Positions 50,761-61,240 of a stretch of 64,000 bases of DNA are shown piece after piece (the stretch's first letter is position 1; each line of letters starts with the position of its first letter). Source of the DNA: Anas platyrhynchos (taxonomy: Eukaryota; Chordata; Aves; Anseriformes; Anatidae); the NCBI RefSeq assembly GCF_047663525.1, contig NC_092613.1, forward strand, positions 5,667,501 through 5,731,500, written 5' to 3'. Made by a program: the position numbers and the translations under genes. The notes under the pieces were generated by a model. The model made no database searches and had not been told where the DNA came from. It worked only from the letters and a program-made list of their open reading frames with translations.

Positions 50761-51187
50761 CCCAAGGAGATTCTAAGAAAACCACCACACACTAAGGAGG
50801 AACACAATGGCAACAGGTTGTCTCTGTGGCCAGTGCATGTGGATCCAGAGAAGGGTTAGGACAGGGCATATTTCTCTAAATCCACGGTGCCATTCCACTG
50901 ACCTTTACTTTTCTCTCCCCACTTAAGCCTTCCCCACTGACCTGCCTAATCTCCCTGGCAAGGGCACGTAGAACAAATCCAGATCTCTAAAGCAGTGCCT
51001 CATGTGCAGAAGGCCAGGATGGTTAAGATCTTCCTGGGATACAACAGGCGTTAGAGAGTTTGCTGAGAGGGGCACAAGACACTGTAAGCACTGCCCCTGA
51101 CCCTAACAAACCCTTTGAATAATCCACCACCTCTCATCTCATGCCTGCACACATAAAATCTGAAGTCGAATGAATAAAAGGGCAGCC
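50760..51187. other. Spacer between chitinase copies 2 and 3
   Basis: No gene recognised. It contains the GGGTTAGGACAGGGCATATT block also found after copy 1, then unrelated AT-rich sequence up to the left flank shared by units 2 and 3. Confidence 0.6.
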
Positions 51188-51759
51188 CAGTGGCTTCAGC
51201 ACCAGCATGTGATAAGGACAAGCCTGTGGGTGTTTTCCAGGCTCCTGTTCCACCAAGTCTGGACGACTGCCTGGAAATTCACCTTCACATCATCTTAACG
51301 GGAATTATGTAATGTCTCGGGGCAGAGAAAACAGCCAATGACTGCTGACAAGCTCATGCAGAATGTAAGAGATTCTGGCAATTTCACCTCAAGGAGCTCC
51401 ACAGAAAGCCAAGGCAAGGCTTCTCACCTGCCCTTGCTCCCCTGCCCACACCAACGGGCCCAGCAGCAAGTGGGAGAAGTGCTCAGCAGAGGCTGACTTG
51501 GTTTGCCTTACTGCTGGGACACCACGAAGCCCACCCCACTTCCCTGCACTGACAGCAAGCTTAAGTGGCATGGGCAAGAGAACACAGACCACAAAGCCCC
51601 CGGCATCCCAACCAACACCTTGCTCCGCCAAGTGAGCCCTGTCCCTGTGTTCCCCAAAAAGCCCGTGGCTGTGAGCTCAAGCCCTGCTCCACCTGCCTCG
51701 CTGAGTGCCCCAGCCAAGGAGACAAAACCCTTGCAAACCCTTTGGTTTGGCACCTCCTG

Positions 51760-52114
51760 CCGCCAATGACAACGCAAGGTTGAACACTTCAGACATCTAT
51801 TCCTGCCTAGTCGCCAATATTGACTCAAAACCTCTTGTTGCAAACACGATTTCGAAGAAGAAAAGCCATCTAATCTTGTTCTTCAACTACTCTGGCAGCA
51901 CCACAAAATGGCACAGCCTGATAATCCTCCCTGATAATCCTTGTGCCTCCTGATGGACCCTTAAGGTTTATCATGTTGGTATCATTTTTGTGATATTTTT
52001 ATCAACTCGGGTAATGGTTGGGCATCTTTGTTGACAGAAGACTAGCATGAAAAAAAAAAAAAAGAAGGGTATAAAAGAGGGAAGCAGCCTGTCTGAGATC
52101 AGTTCTGGTCCAAG
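51760..52114 (+). promoter_or_regulatory. CHIA: Chitinase copy 3 promoter with TATA box
   Basis: TATAAAAG at 52070-52077, 38-45 bases before the ATG. It is close to the copy 1 promoter up to TGATAATCC, but a run of A (52,050-52,063) replaces the CTTGTACGAAATTAGAG segment just upstream of TATA. This could alter spacing or strength. Confidence 0.8.
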
Positions 52115-55100
52115 ATGGCCAAGCTCACTCTGCTTACCGGTAAGTCCTGCTTCCCAGCTTACTTCTTTACCTTCGTGACAAGTATTTGTGGCTCTCGCTG
52201 TTACATGGGGAGTTTGAGAAGAAGTTCTTTGGAATTCCAGTCTCTTTACTCTCCTTTCAAAGAAAAAGACATAGCAGCAACTTTCAGAAAGGATTGTTAT
52301 ATTTTTCAGTAGTGTTGGGGAGGATAATTTATGCATTAGAAATGAATATATTTCATTGTTGTTGGAAACTGAAAATCAATTTTTAAACAAAACAAAACAA
52401 AAAAGTACAAGTGATCAAAATTCTGCACTTTGACTTCTTCAGGTTGTTTTCGATGCTTCTACCTGAAACAGTCCTCAAATTGCATCCACTTCCATATGAA
52501 CACTCAGATAAATGTGTCTAAAGAAACACAATGATTACAATCTGGGGTACAAATTACGTGAAGTTCAGCACAGACCTGATCAAGAGCTTGGCATTACCTT
52601 GCTTCTCAAAGACTAATCCCACACTTCTTTCTTCCAAGGTCTGGCCCTCCTGCTGAACGCCCAGATAGGTATGTGCTCCCTATCCCAAAACAACCCTACC
52701 AAACCCTTTACACCATGTGCATGTATGGGTGCATGAAGCAGGCTTACCAGCCAACTCTTCTAAAAGAGGAAAGAAGGAGGCAGAAGCTGGCCACCACGCA
52801 GTGGTTCTTAGGTCGTAATTTGCACCTAAGAGCAGCCCAGGGCACTGTTGTCTTTAAAGTGTGCACTGAGGGATGGTTACAGGGAATAATGCGGCCTCAT
52901 GCAGCTAGCTAGCTGGCCAGCAGGCACAGGAGGCCACCTGCATTGCCCACACACGTTCCCTCTGCTCTCCTCGATCCCTGCCCCATGTCCTCTGTGTCTG
53001 CAGGCACTGCCTATGTGCTGTCATGCTACTTCACCAACTGGGCCCAGTACAGGCCTGGCCTGGGAAGTTTCATGCCAGACAATATCGACCCATGCCTGTG
53101 CACTCACCTGCTGTACGCCTTCGCTGGGATGTCCAACAACAAGATCACGACCATTGAATGGAACGATGAGACCCTCTACAGATCCTTCAACGGGCTGAAA
53201 AACCAGTACGTGACGTTCCCTCTGTGATGGCAGTGCAGCCCGTGGGGTGAGAGGTGCTGAGGAGAAGAGGCAGAGAGGGACGGGCAGGGAGGGCTGCTCA
53301 GGCTGCCAGCATGGGTCCTCTGTGGTCGGTGACTGTCGGTCAGTGTGCTCTGGATGTGCCTGTTGGGTTTCACACCATGGCATCACAGCCTATGCAGGCA
53401 GCTGCATCACAGTTTCCAGGAAAGCAAGATCACTGTGCTCGATGTTGGTCTTTTCTGTAAAGTCAGAAATAGCAATTCAGCAGTATTGTTTGTAGCAAAA
53501 CGTGTTTGTGTCCTTACCTTTGCAGGAATAAAAACCTGAAGACTCTTCTTTCTATTGGAGGATGGAATTTTGGAACAGACAAGTAAGTTCTTGCCATCTT
53601 CTACCCAAAAAAAGAGGGAGAGGAAGAAAGAGGCCCTGACCAAGCCCCAACCCTGCCCTCCTCTGCTCCCTAGGTTCTCCACAATGGTTTCCACTCCGGA
53701 GAACCGCCAGACCTTCATCAATTCCGTCATCAAATTCCTGCGCCAGTACCAATTTGATGGGCTGGACATTGACTGGGAGTACCCTGGCTCCAGGGGCAGC
53801 CCGGCTCAGGACAAGGGGCTCTTCACCGTCCTGGTGAAGGTAGGGGGACACAAAGGAGCTGCTCAAGGCCTCTGCTCTGCACAGCTCGGACCAGAGGAGC
53901 CCTGGGGGGCTCCAAGAGCCCACGCTGAGCCCTGTTCCTTGGCATCCCCCAGGAAATGCTGGCCGCCTTCGAGCAGGAAGCCAGGCAGGTTAACAAGCCC
54001 CGTCTGATGATCACGGCTGCTGTTGCTGCAGGACTTTCCAACATCCAGTCTGGCTACGAGATCGCTGAGCTCGGCAAGTGAGTAGCAAGCCCCCAGGTCC
54101 ACCTTCTGCGACCTCCTTCAGGCCATTCCTTCCAGTGCTCTCCCTTCCAGCAGTTATGGGATGCTCTGACATTAGCTGGCAGAAACCAACCCCACTGCCT
54201 GCAGAGCCTCCATGCTTTATGCAGGGCGAGAACTCCTCAGGATGAGAGACTCGTCCCCACCCTTAGTAGGCTTCTCCAAAGGGATCCTGGAGAAACGTGG
54301 TCTGCAGAAAGTGGGGGCACAGCCAGAGGGGATTAGTTGCCAGAACTAAAGGAACCTCCTGGTCTGTGTGAGTGAGCTGGCCAGGACACAGATGCATGCA
54401 ATGTTCTCCACAGGTACCTGGACTACTTCAACGTGATGACTTATGATTTCCACGGCTCCTGGGATGCACAAACTGGGGAGAACAGCCCTCTCTACAAAGG
54501 CCCAGGTGACACCGATGGCAATATCTATTTCAATGTTGTAAGTATAGTTGAGGAGCCTGTGTCAGAAATGTCGTGCCTGTGATCAGACCAGTGATGATCA
54601 TTTTCAGAATTCACCATCCTGCTTACAAATCCTGGCACAGGCTTCAACTGTGATGCTTTTCGGTAGGATTACGCTATGAACTACTGGAAGAGCAATGGTG
54701 CCCCAGCTGAGAAGTTAGTTGTTGGGTTCCCCACCTATGGAAACACCTTCAGACTGCAAAACCCATCCAACAACGGTCTTGGTGCACCAGCATCGGGACC
54801 TGGACCTGCTGGACCTTACACACAGGAGGCTGGGACACTGGCTTACTATGAGGTGTGTGTAATACCACATTTGTGATATTATTTCAAACAATTTCACAGA
54901 AGAGACCCGTGTAACTTTCTAAATGTCTACTGCACACAGAAAGTTGTCCATAGAGATTCAGAAGAGAAGTCGATTTGCCCAGTAGATAGAATCGGTGCCT
55001 CAAAATAAAGACCTTGCTCATACAATGTGTGTCACCACACAGTTTAGCAGGGAAGGTTTGAAAGAGGTGAACAGCCTCTTCCGAAATATACATTTGGTTC

Positions 55101-56397
55101 TTCCAGTACTTGGAAGCATCAGTAAGTGAAATGACTTCTATTATTGGTAGTGCCCACAAGGTAAGAAGGAATGCAGTGGGGAATGCTACACTTGAGCTTT
55201 TCAAAGGAGTATGTCTAATGTGCCCAAGTTAGACATGGAAATTCTTAAGCTCATTTAACAAAATCTAGGAAAGATGTAATTATTCACAAGGACCAAATTA
55301 GCTGCACAATTCTAAAGACTAAAGTCAAAGAAATGGCATTGCCCATTTTTGCATGTCACTCAGTAAATTTCCTTCTCTTGGCCCTTCTGCCCAGATCTGC
55401 ACTCTGCTAAATTCTGGAGCCACCCAAGTTTGGGATGCCCCCCAGGATGTGCCCTATGCCTACAAGGGCAATGAATGGGTTGGCTATGACAACATCAAGA
55501 GCTTCAACATCAAGGTACGGTGGGGATGTGGCTGTACTAATCACACTCCAGGAGCCCTTCTGCAACAGCAGCTCTTGGACTAACTGGGATTTCTCCCCTG
55601 GCACTACACAGGCTGACTGGCTGAAGAAGAACAACTATGCAGGTGCTATGGTTTGGGCCATTGATCTGGATGACTTCACTGGCTCTTTCTGCAAGCAGGG
55701 CAAATATCCCCTGATCACCACCCTGAAGAATGCTCTTGGCCTGCAAAGCAGCAGTGAGTAACTGGAGAAGCGTGGCCTTCTGGAAGGGGACCCCGTAGCT
55801 CATGGCTGATGCAGGTCCTCGGAGGCCTGAGAACCTTTATTTCTAGGGACTTCGGGGATAACAATTTTCTAGAGATTGCCCTGGGAACATCCCTTCACCC
55901 TGCATCCACTAGGATAAGAGTGAGATTGTAACTGGCACCTGAGTTGACATTTTTCAAAGGCCTGGTGTGAACCCAGCCAGATTTGGGGGCACAAAGGTTA
56001 AAGGCTGTTCTGCTGATGCCACCCCAAAAGGGACTGTGGCAGAAAGGCAGTGTTGGGAGACCTAAAATGTAAAAATAAGCCCTGTTCTGCTTTTATTTCA
56101 GGCTGTGTGCCCCCAGATCAACCCAATCCTCTGGTGACTGCAGCTCCTGGTACTACAAGTGGAAGTGGAAGTGGAAGTGGGAGTGGGAGTGGAAGTGGAA
56201 GTGGCAGCGGGAGCTCGGGTAGCAATACTGGTGGCACTGGTGGGAGTGGATTCTGTGCTGGCAAGGCCAACGGCATCTATGCAGATCCGACCAACAAGAG
56301 CAAGTTCTACACCTGCAACAACGGTGAAACCTACGAGCAGAGCTGCCAGGCCGGGCTGGTCTTTGATCCCAGCTGCTCCTGCTGCAACTGGGCATGA
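52115..56397 (+). CDS. CHIA: Acidic-chitinase-type copy 3, full length with altered pH-site residues
   Basis: Secreted GH18 chitinase of 490 residues. Exons: 52115-52139, 52639-52668, 53004-53205, 53526-53582, 53674-53839, 53953-54077, 54414-54537, 54667-54852, 55395-55514, 55612-55753, 56102-56397. All junctions are GT-AG and the frame is open. Signal peptide 1-21, catalytic DGLDIDWE at 133-140 and Trp360 present. The CBM14 with six cysteines occupies about 444-490. Two active-site histidines of acidic chitinase are replaced: residue 208 is Asn (YFNVMTYD) and residue 269 is Asn (TYGNTF). Human CHIT1, a neutral-range enzyme, also has Asn at 208. The Ser-Gly linker is about ten residues longer than in copy 2. 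Lys86 region and exon 9 also differ ([20 protein letters not shown]). It is the most diverged copy and probably specialised. Intron 8 is the longest of the three (542 bases). Confidence 0.96.
56158..56217. repeat. CHIA: Coding (GGAAGT)n Ser-Gly linker repeat
   Basis: Hexanucleotide repeats of the GGAAGT/GGGAGT type encode the Ser-Gly linker of copy 3. Copy 2 has about half as many units (49,358-49,390) and copy 1 has lost the tract. Length variation between alleles is likely. Confidence 0.85.
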
Positions 56398-56461
56398 AGA
56401 CTCCAGGTCGATCACAGCAAACAGACCCCTCTCATCCAGTTCTGCGGAATAACAATGATTA

Positions 56462-56467
56462 AATAAA
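56462..56467 (+). terminator. CHIA: Chitinase copy 3 poly(A) signal
   Basis: AATAAA 65 bases after the stop, in the context shared by the three copies. Confidence 0.85.
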
Positions 56468-56944
56468 GTGTTTTGCAAAAGGAGCAATCTGCACTGCTTG
56501 AACTTGTCTCGCTCTTCATATTTCAATGCTCCCTGCTTCTCTCAGTATTTACACTTGTGTTCCCTGAAGGCCTGATTACACAAGGTGGACTTAGTTCCAG
56601 TATGACTTTTTCCAGGAGTTTCTTGCTGTTTTACCACAACAGGCAAGCACAGGGAAAAAGACAGGGAGCAGACAACAGGGCAGATCAGGCTGTTCCATGA
56701 AAGAACACAGAGAGGACGGTCCTGACTGCACAACCTATAGACACACTGCTTCCCCCACTGACTTTGTGCAAACGGCAGCTCCTGGGAGCAGGAGGGAGCA
56801 CCGTGCAACCCACCAGGCTTTTATCAAACCTCCTCTTTTTCATGCTTCCTCCAGGCACTGCCATTGCCTGCATTCCCTCCAGCAGGCCTCCCTGTGTCTA
56901 TAGCAACTGCAGTACACAGACATCTGTCAGGTCTGACCAGCGGC

Positions 56945-59058
56945 ATGGATAAACAGAGGGAGCCCAAAGGTGAGCCCTGAGAGGTGCAGGCAGCAGGGGG
57001 TCTATGGCACGAGGGTTTTGTCCAGCGGCACCAGGCTTCCCCAGCAATCTCCTCCACAACCTGCTGCTAGGCCCCTCTTTGCTCAGGCAGGGGAAAAAGA
57101 AGCCTTTGTGGCAGCAGGGAACATCCAAAGGGCAGGCCCTCGGAGATATCCAGGGGCTGGGGTGATAATAAGGGGAGAAATAAGGGGACAGCAGGCCTCA
57201 GAGAGCTGCGGATACTTGAGAAGGAAGAAAAGCAGCAAGTGGTCATCTGCAGGTGGCTGAATCACACCGCTGATGTTTCCCTCTCCTGGTCTCACAGGTG
57301 CACAGAAGATAATCTCATTTGGGTCCTGTCAAGAGCGGAAAACATTCCCTCTCCACCATGCCCCAGACAGGTTGGGGATCCAGCTAGGAGCCATCAAGGG
57401 AAACCCCCTCCTTGGGCCAGGCTGTTACGAGAGTCAAGAGGTAAGTTGTTTGACTTTTATTCTGCAAGCTTTTCCTTCACAGAAGACACACATTATAAGA
57501 AAACTAGCACTATAGCCAGCCTGACACAGAGTACCCCATGCCTGCCCTGCAAAGCCATTGTATAAGGTTTGCACATATACCTTGAAAAATAAATCCCCCT
57601 TCTGGAAAAGTCACCTTCCAACTGTACCAGTCCTCAAAACCCCAGCTGTCCTAGCACTCTACATTAGTGAGAAATTAGAAGAATGACATCTGCTGCTCAG
57701 ATACTTCTCCCATTCCCCTGCTGCAAATGGTGTCTTAAAAATGTTAGTAAGATGTTTCTGCTTTTGAACCACAGAAAAGCAGCCTCAGATACTCGTGGGG
57801 AAAAAAAACACTGAGCACGAAAGGCTACGTGATAGGAGCAAGAACAGCCCAGCGATTCATATCAGAGCCACAGGTAAGAAAAGCACATTTCAAAGAGGCA
57901 GAGCTGCAGCTTTACAAGATGTTTTAGGCTGATCCTACCACAGGCTAACAGTTGTGATCATGTGTGCTGGGGTTGCCTCCAGCTTAAAATAATGGTAGTC
58001 ATAGATCTCCCTACAGATAGCCTAGTGGTAAGTGTTGAGCCTGGAGGCTGATCACCAGTTGCTGGAGCTCTGGCAACGCTGACCTATGGATTTGTATGTA
58101 CACATTCCCTTGTCACACACACATAGATGTACATATTGAGGCAAAATCAGGGCTGGAACTCAGCTGTACTACCTGAACAAACCCAATAGGTTTCCTGGCC
58201 TGGCTTCTGTAAATGTTAGAGAATGCAGATTTGAACTGCTCTGATTTCTTTATGCTATCTGGCTGGCTTTAAATGCTGCTCAGAGCATTTAGGAATAGCT
58301 TGCAGAACAAAATCTTCTGTATTGAAATTTCTTTCTCTTGCAGACTGTGACTCCCGGCCCAGGAACGTACCAGTCATTCTGGAATAAAGACCAAAAATGC
58401 CAGCCTGCCTATGCTCCATTTTCCACTAAGACATCACGATTTCCAGATAAGCCTTCAGATAAAGAATTTTTCCCTGGGTAATATAACTCATTTTCTTACA
58501 CTTTCAATAATAATCAGGAAGACTAGAGTAGAAAAATGCTAAGACACAAATGGGAGATGGGTAACTGAATTCCCAATAATGCTTTTTTATCTTCAAAATC
58601 TCCTTTGCTTTAGTCTTTAAACTAGCATGAAGACTACAAGGCCACAAGAGGCATTTCTCCCTTGGGTCAAAGCAGGGCTGGTAATTTTCCATATTACAAA
58701 CATTATACAGGTCCAGAAATGAGATATTATGTCCCTATTTTCTTTAGACCTGGAACTTATGACACAGACAAGCAGTTACACAAGAAGATCACTTGGCCGA
58801 TGAAGTTTGGGTCTCCAGACTGGTCTTTAGTGCCAATGCCAGCAAAGAGGATGCTAAAAACAGAGGTACAGAAGGTACGGACAGATGAGGGGATGTTATT
58901 CCCAGCTCAGTGCTTCCAACAAAAGAAATCAGATGATTACTTAAACACATTTGCACTATCTCTTGTCATCCTTTCCTGTCTGGCCTGCTGGATATGTAGC
59001 TGGAGTAGCCAGGGGAATGAGATAGAAAGTGTTTTTCTGTCAGAAAATGCCAGTTTAC

Positions 59059-59089
<31 letters not shown>

Positions 59090-59392
59090 TACTAAGTAGT
59101 TTGCTTTAGAAGTTTAGTTTCCAACCACAAAGTGAGAGAATCAGAGGACAGACGTCTCTGCACAGCTCTGCTAAAAAGCAAACATTTCCAGTGTGAAAAC
59201 ATTGGCTAAGGGACAGGAAAACTGCCTGGAAAACCAGCTTGCAGTTCTCAGCACCACCTCACGTCTTCCTTTTCTGCAGCAATCGTCATTGCTAATATCT
59301 AACAGCTACTAGTTTTCTTTCAGCTGATGGTGGACAGAGAATTCATCAAGCATCGGAACCGCGTGGCCTACCTGAGTTTGTATGAGAGCTGA
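56945..59392 (+). CDS. PIFO: Pitchfork / ciliary microtubule-associated protein 3
   Basis: PIFO (CIMAP3) acts at the basal body and cilium; in mouse it promotes Aurora A-dependent cilium disassembly. Exons: 56945-56969, 57298-57440, 57775-57873, 58344-58477, 58748-58865, 59324-59392. Together they give 195 residues (human 191). The first exon (MDKQREPK) is inferred: it has a GTGAGC donor and the exact phase needed (G|GT). The rest is clear by homology: SFGSCQERK, LGPGCY, KGYVIGARTAQRF, PGPGTY, WPMKFGSPDW and the C terminus KHRNRVAYLSLYES. The repeated Pro-Gly-x-Tyr motifs are the sperm-tail PG-rich (SHIPPO-like) type. A second donor nine bases downstream of exon 5 would add Val-Gln-Lys. It starts about 480 bases after the chitinase copy 3 poly(A) signal. 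Exon 3 relics lie behind copies 1 and 2. Confidence 0.93.
59059..59085. repeat. Poly(A)27 tract in PIFO intron 5
   Basis: Twenty-seven consecutive A within the last PIFO intron. Confidence 0.9.
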
Positions 59393-59921
59393 GCTGAGGA
59401 GCAGCCCCGGTACATCCAGCAGGGCCCTCAGCCCGCTCAGCTCCCAACCTGCTGGTGGGGATCTTCACCTGCACTCCCCTGCCTCCCCAGTAAAACCTGC
59501 TCGAAAAGAGGCATTTCTTGTTGTTAACTGTGCTTACTTGGTGTGGTGCCTGGTCTCTCCTGCCCCTGAGGGTGTTTGGTATCACTGGTGCTGGTGCTCA
59601 GCATCCTTTGGCCCTGCTTCCCTCAGCCTTTGGCCCAGGCGGGGCAGCCGCCATCTTCTGCAGGTCGCAGTGGAGCCACCTAACATGGCCTCCCCTGCCA
59701 CAACGGGCTTTTACCCCCCAAACCCAGCCCTTGCTGGCACCAGAAAGGCACAAAATTAACTTCTCTCAGCTGCCTTGTGCCTTCCCCAGCCTCCTTGCCA
59801 CCATCTCCTCCTCTCCAGGCTGCGCAGAGGGGTTGCCCATCCGTGGATCTCCCTCTAGCAGAACAAAGCTCCGCAGCCTGAAGAGAGCTGAGAAACGCGG
59901 GGTCATACGTGGTACAGCCAC

Positions 59922-59946
59922 GTTTAATACAGCAACTGTATTAAAC
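59922..59946. repeat. Perfect 11-bp inverted repeat with 3-base loop
   Basis: GTTTAATACAG, CAA, CTGTATTAAAC. Either strand can form an 11-pair hairpin, and each arm carries TTTAAT/ATTAAA, a variant poly(A) hexamer on both strands. Confidence 0.9.
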
Positions 59947-61216
59947 TAGCAGACAGTAAACATCCTGGGTACAGAGTGCTGTGCTGAGAACAGCCAGCCC
60001 AGGTGGCCTGTGAGAGGTACTTGTGCATGACCAGCAGCATCCCTACGGACAGGAGCTGTTCTCGAGCAACCAACAAGCTGCTAGTCAAGAATCTGGCCAC
60101 AAATACAAATAAATTTAGACTGAAACAGGAAGGTCCTGGTGTTTACCCTCAGGTGTCTCGGTAATGCACAACTCTGGCTGAAGGGATTTCTATAAATACT
60201 TGCAACCTGCCTGCACACACGCGCTGATCAGACTCGGTTCAATCTCAAGGGAAAACTGAGAACTCACAGTATTTGTACTCGATATAAATACCAATCACAA
60301 TGCAGGCTTTCAAATTTTCCAGGTCTGTTTAGCTGTGCCTGCAGCAATTTCACCTGTAGTCCAATTTTGACTGTAAAAACAAAACATTTTCTTCCAATTT
60401 CCCACTTTCGGTCTTCAAGTGCTCTTGCATACACAGTGCAACAGCTTCTCGGGGCCTTTCTTCTCGATGCACATTGGCCCCTTCCCTCACAACCACAAGA
60501 GGATGCTTTGCTTTGTAGTTGCAGCTGTCAAAATGGGATGTTGTTGTTGATTCTCAATTGCCCCTTTTGGTGCAATCTTTCGAAGGAGGGGTTGCGACTC
60601 ACTGGAAATTGTACTGCCCTAAGACCTGGATGTTATGTCTCCGTTTCCAGCTCCATCATTGCATCCATGGCTGATACTGCACACTTCACCTCTATCTAAC
60701 TTTATTTTATAATCGGGAGGAAAATACATGTGTAAGAGACAGATGTAAAAGCAACTAAAAAGTACCTATGACTCTGTGGTCTTTTTCAACCATGTTCCAC
60801 CTGCAGCTGGGGAAACCTTCTTATAAAACTTTTGCAAAACTGATGGTATTTCAAAAGATACCTTGTCCTCACTGAACATATTTGTTATGAACCAGGGTTT
60901 TTGTTGGAAAATTCTGAAACTTCTCATTAATCAAGTGTTATTGTAGAGAAAGGAGGAGATACAGAGGAAAGAACAAGACCTACCACTTAGTGAGAATATC
61001 AGCAGACCCCAGTGAACATACACTCAGGCTCCATTCAGGTGTTTTTCCACTCTTTCTGAAACTTTAAGGACTCGGTCAGTTTTAATTGCAGAAGATAAAT
61101 TTTCTTTTATTACGATCATAAAAATTCCTGTTTTCACTCTGCATTTTCCCCTACCCAGTGAGGGATTTTGTCATTATGAAAAACACCTAATCCAAGTAAA
61201 AAAAGATATAAATTTT

Positions 61217-61240
61217 TATATATACATATATATATATACA
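61217..61240. repeat. (TA)n-rich tract
   Basis: Alternating TATATA with a single C interruption, in probable 3' UTR of the minus-strand gene. Confidence 0.85.

Larger units (their letters stand above)
44895..51414 (+). repeat. Tandem duplication unit 2 (chitinase copy 2 + PIFO relic)
   Basis: Second unit, from the shared upstream block before copy 2 to the same point before copy 3. ATG-to-ATG distance to copy 3 is 6513 bases. Units 2 and 3 also share about 225 bases further upstream (from 44,669 and 51,188), which unit 1 lacks, so copies 2 and 3 probably separated by a later duplication or unit 1 lost its edge. Confidence 0.75.
51415..56560 (+). repeat. Tandem duplication unit 3 (chitinase copy 3)
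   Basis: Third unit, beginning at the shared upstream block. Clear similarity to the other units continues past the poly(A) signal to about 56,560, then more weakly into the PIFO gene, which here is intact. The unit's original end therefore lies within PIFO, after intron 3 sequence. Confidence 0.7.

Noticed and set aside
38859-56397. Assigning one of the copies as CHIT1 on the basis of its position next to BTG2
   Set aside because: All three sequences share CHIA-specific stretches ([33 protein letters not shown]-type) and the CHIA exon pattern. The CHIT1-like Asn208 in copy 3 is a single-site similarity.
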